Source: Centroberyx gerrardi (Eukaryota; Chordata; Actinopteri; Beryciformes; Berycidae). From it: a DNA stretch of 64,000 nt. Location: the NCBI RefSeq assembly GCF_048128805.1, contig NC_136017.1, forward strand, positions 16,775,807-16,839,806, in the 5' to 3' direction. The translations under genes were made by a program, and so were the position numbers. Below the pieces are notes generated by a model. That model ran no database searches. It was not told the DNA's origin and saw only the letters and a program-made list of their open reading frames with translations. Positions 61,301 to 64,000 of the stretch are shown one piece after another. How positions within the stretch are numbered: the stretch's first letter is position 1; each line of letters starts with the position of its first letter.

Positions 61301-63468
61301 TAAACCAGAGGTCATATGATATATTACTGGTACTATTACTGCCCATTATCCCTCACTATTGAGACAGATCATTGTGAGTCCTATCGTACTGTCCCATGGT
61401 ACAGATCAGTGTACTATTGCATGTTGGTATAAGATGAAGCATTGCAAAGATCTTGTTCAGCCAGACTTTGGCATTTTTAGGACATGATATGTAAAAACTG
61501 CCAATGGAAGAGTAGGTTCTGACGTTACCCTGATGGTTTTTCAGCCAAGCTGCTGAATGCCATGACATTTGACGGCTTCTTGATGTACCTGGGCTCGGCC
61601 GAGGGCTCCATCTTCAACCCACGGCGGCGGGGCATCTTCCAGGACATGAGCCAGCCGCTGTGCCATTACTTCGTTTCCTCCTCCCACAACACCTACCTGA
61701 TGGAGGACCAGCTCCGAGGACACAGCAGTGTGGAGGGTTACATCAGGTAGCGGGACGCTGGCTTATTATCGGTCACTGCTGGATTAACCCGGCGTGTTAG
61801 AAATCGATGGTGTAGCTATCAAACTTCCAAATTCAACCAATGGAATAACAAAAAGGTAGCTCTGCATCTTAAAACACATCTGTCCCATCCAACTACAGAA
61901 TTCATAAAATAATACTGTAAGCCATTTAGTAGATGCTTTTATCTAAATCAACTTCCAATACCATTTTATAGATTTCAGGGTTCCCTCAGCGGAAATCAAA
62001 CATCCAAAGCCATCCACTTCTGCCTAATGCTTGTTCTACCATGCTCCATTGAGCATCTGAGGAGTAATAGAAAGAGATTTGTTGATGTTACCTTGTTTTA
62101 ATCTTCCATCATCCATCATTATACAGCATTTATTGATCAAATGGAGGCAACACAAGTTAATTAAATGAGTGTCCTGACCTCGTGCTATTTTGAACTGATT
62201 CATTCTGTTACATAAATTGTATTAATCTTGAATACAATCTAATAAACTGTTGCATTAGGACTGATGGCATTAACAAATGAAATTAACTTGTAGCCTGGGA
62301 TAGACTCCAGCCCCTGTGACCCTGGATTAGAATAAGCGGGCAAATAAAAACAATGAATGAATTAATCCATGAATGAGTGAATGAATGAACTTGTGGTTGC
62401 TGCTCAGGGCTCTGAATCGTGGCTGCCGGTGCGTAGAGGTAGACTGCTGGGATGGTGCCAATGGAGAGCCCATCGTCTACCACGGACACACTTTCACCTC
62501 CAAGATACTCTTCAAGGATGTGGTCAACGCACTGGGCAACTACGCTTTTAAGGTAGCATCACCCATGTTGTAAAAGCATGGGAGGTTTCACTTTGGGAAT
62601 TACTGCCATTCTGGAGCCAAATGCAAACCTGAAGGGTTTGGTTAAAAAATGAGACCTTTGGCAAATAACATCCCCTCTTACAAAAATACTGATTATTTTT
62701 TCCAAAATAGATATACAGTTTTGGAACAGAGCTCTTAAAATATTTGTAGGCTGCGCAGCTTACACAGTCCCAACCCTCTTGGAAAGATGATCATGTATGA
62801 TCTCAATGTAGCGTTTCAAACAGATAGATCAAATGAGTGGAAGACCAAGTTCTACCATGTTTTGTAATCCCCTCATGCTGGCATTGCAATTGTTTTTGCT
62901 TTCATTGTTGCCCTGTAATGCTGTATCAACAAACCGCTCAGCACCTCATTGTATATTTATAAGTGGGAGTACAACCGTGCGATGATATCCAAGACATATC
63001 TGAAAGGCCTATAAAGCGAACCAGCCAGGCATCTGCCACGGAGCACCAGCCTCGTGCCAACGCGAGCAGCTGCCAGGTTCACGTGCATGTCAGGGCTTGG
63101 TGTGTATGAGCATCTGTCCGCAACTGAATATTGTGGCCTCATGACCCCTTGTCCATCCATCTGTCGGTCTGTCAGCCTGTCGGTCCAGCTAAGCAGAACC
63201 CGTAGGTGTATGGCAGCAGGCGTATTAGCTTTCCCCTATGATAATGCTCTTCAGTGTTAAATTACGGCTTCTCTAACTCCCTCCACCCCTCCACCTCCTC
63301 CTCTCTCCCCTCCAGGTATCGGAGTACCCGGTCATCCTGTCCATCGAGAACCACTGCAGCGTTGAGCAACAGAGAGTCATGGCCCGACACCTCAACCACA
63401 TCCTCGGTGACAAGCTATTGAAAAGCACATTGGATGGCAAGGCCCCCATTGGGCTACCGTCTCCTGAG
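58312..63468 (+). CDS. plcd4: Phospholipase C delta-4 (N-terminal 425 residues; continues past the window)
   Basis: Eight exons in frame: 58312-58336, 58886-59044, 59167-59395, 59727-59856, 60108-60339, 61545-61746, 62408-62552 and 63316-63468. Residues about 15-125 are the PH domain ([31 protein letters not shown]). Two EF-hand loops follow: [12 protein letters not shown] (148-159) and [12 protein letters not shown] (184-195). The X catalytic region begins near 285: His306 in SSSHNTYL, Glu336 and Asp338 in VEVDCWDG, His351 in VYHGHT and Glu385 in SIENHCS. These equal the catalytic and calcium-binding residues of PLC-delta-1 at a constant offset of five, so the enzyme should be active. It cleaves PIP2 to IP3 and diacylglycerol in a calcium-dependent way. 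Adjacent to cnot9 as in human 2q35. The rest of the X domain, the Y and C2 domains lie off the right edge. Confidence 0.96.
58415..58840 (+). repeat. Dispersed repeat 'A', best forward copy (plcd4 intron 1)
   Basis: In order: gctgatattggccttttatt, aaaatcagatctggtccagt, gtggtccacctctgatatga, gagttttagtgccccatcat, gaggcttttccaccctgaca, ttctgggggaaacattgaat, ggtattggccttcaaagacc and catatcggtctaat. This order defines the family in the window. There is no coding capacity. Confidence 0.8.
60000..60068 (-). repeat. Fragment of the 18605-19372 inverted-repeat family
   Basis: ggctccacccatggaggttt then aactcaagcaatgagattat and ttctgcctcca match the reverse of the arm at 18630-18690. Lies in plcd4 intron 4. 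Confidence 0.65.
60700..60970 (+). repeat. Dispersed repeat 'A' copy in plcd4 intron 5
   Basis: aataatcagatctgctccag, cacctctgatatcatggata and tatcggccttcaaaaaccca follow the family order. The middle is shortened. Confidence 0.7.
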
Positions 63469-64000
63469 GTGAGGCATACAGCCCGTAGTCCTGACTCTAC
63501 CTCATAGTATGTTGTAGCTAGAGAGCTGGCATTACAGTTTTGAAAAGTTTTGTCAGTCTCTAGTTAAACAGTTTTTCTGTCACCTTTCAGGTGATGACCC
63601 CACCCTCTAGCGGCCATATTGGAAGTCTTCAGCTCTTGGCCAATAGTGGCTATGAACAATTGCATTTTTACATGCCTATGACTTGGCCCTCTCAATAGAA
63701 TTCAAGAGACATGTTTCATTTCTGTGCTGGTTTTGTCTGGTAACTGATCATGATTGATTTTGTGTTTAGCTAACCTATCTGGTTGGCTAACCATCACTGT
63801 CTTGTTGTAAATACATCTGATTTGCACACTAGCTAACATATCTAGTAGAAACTAGTGTTAGTAGTGGTTAGTAGTAACATTAACAAAAGTTGCTTTGCTA
63901 AATTTGCCTGCTGGCTAGTTAGCTAGCCAGGGGCGTAGCCATAATTTCAGAAGTGAGGGGGACAGATTGTTCAGGAGTAAGATGACTTTTATTGAATTAT
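63469..64000 (+). other. plcd4 intron 8 (truncated by the window edge)
   Basis: No exon is seen after the GTGAGG donor at 63469. Near 63930 the phrase caggggcgtagccataattt resembles the end of a further fish repeat that continues beyond the window. Confidence 0.45.

Noticed and set aside
1-64000. CRISPR arrays, operons, prophage or other prokaryotic systems
   Set aside because: The window is clearly vertebrate with spliced genes; the tandem repeats seen are micro- and minisatellites or transposon interiors.
1-64000. tRNA or rRNA genes
   Set aside because: I saw no convincing cloverleaf with A and B boxes or rRNA core sequence; a covariance-model scan would be decisive and was not possible here.

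Overview
The window is nuclear DNA from a ray-finned (probably teleost) fish. It carries intron-rich vertebrate genes with GT/AG junctions, compact introns, and many short fish-type DNA transposons (hAT-like and other terminal-inverted-repeat elements with target-site duplications) plus a truncated L1-like retroposon. The species cannot be fixed from sequence alone.

Layout, left to right. (1) An unidentified 45-codon C-terminal exon at 1-138. (2) dhrsx on the + strand (exons 2-7, 1525-15503), an SDR enzyme of dolichol synthesis. Its introns hold a hAT-like element, a 506-bp inverted-repeat element and a 5'-truncated L1-like LINE nested in an older repeat. (3) A repeat-rich gene-poor stretch, about 15.8-25.5 kb. 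(4) An intronless sowah-family ankyrin gene on the - strand (25515-27311). (5) septin6, divergent from it, on the + strand (28114-36660). (6) cep70 on the - strand (38487-46372), tail-to-tail with septin6; the two poly(A) signals are about 40 bp apart. (7) cnot9 on the + strand (48331-53398), head-to-head with cep70. (8) plcd4 on the + strand (from 58312), running off the right edge after part of the X catalytic domain.

The exon models were assembled by hand. They are in frame: septin6 431 aa, cep70 576 aa, cnot9 297 aa, sowah 598 aa, dhrsx exons 2-7 291 aa, plcd4 first 425 aa. These lengths match what is known of the families. The genes are unrelated housekeeping, cytoskeletal, centrosomal, mRNA-decay and signalling genes. 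They do not form a functional cluster.

I did not find a new gene system. What stands out is the non-coding structure: at least 14 fragments of one inverted-repeat family in 64 kb, several long hairpins (one 23 bp from a septin6 splice acceptor, one perfect 33-bp-arm palindrome), a minisatellite that looks grown from the inside of a hAT-like element, a short repeat found near the start of three genes, and a possible uORF in plcd4.
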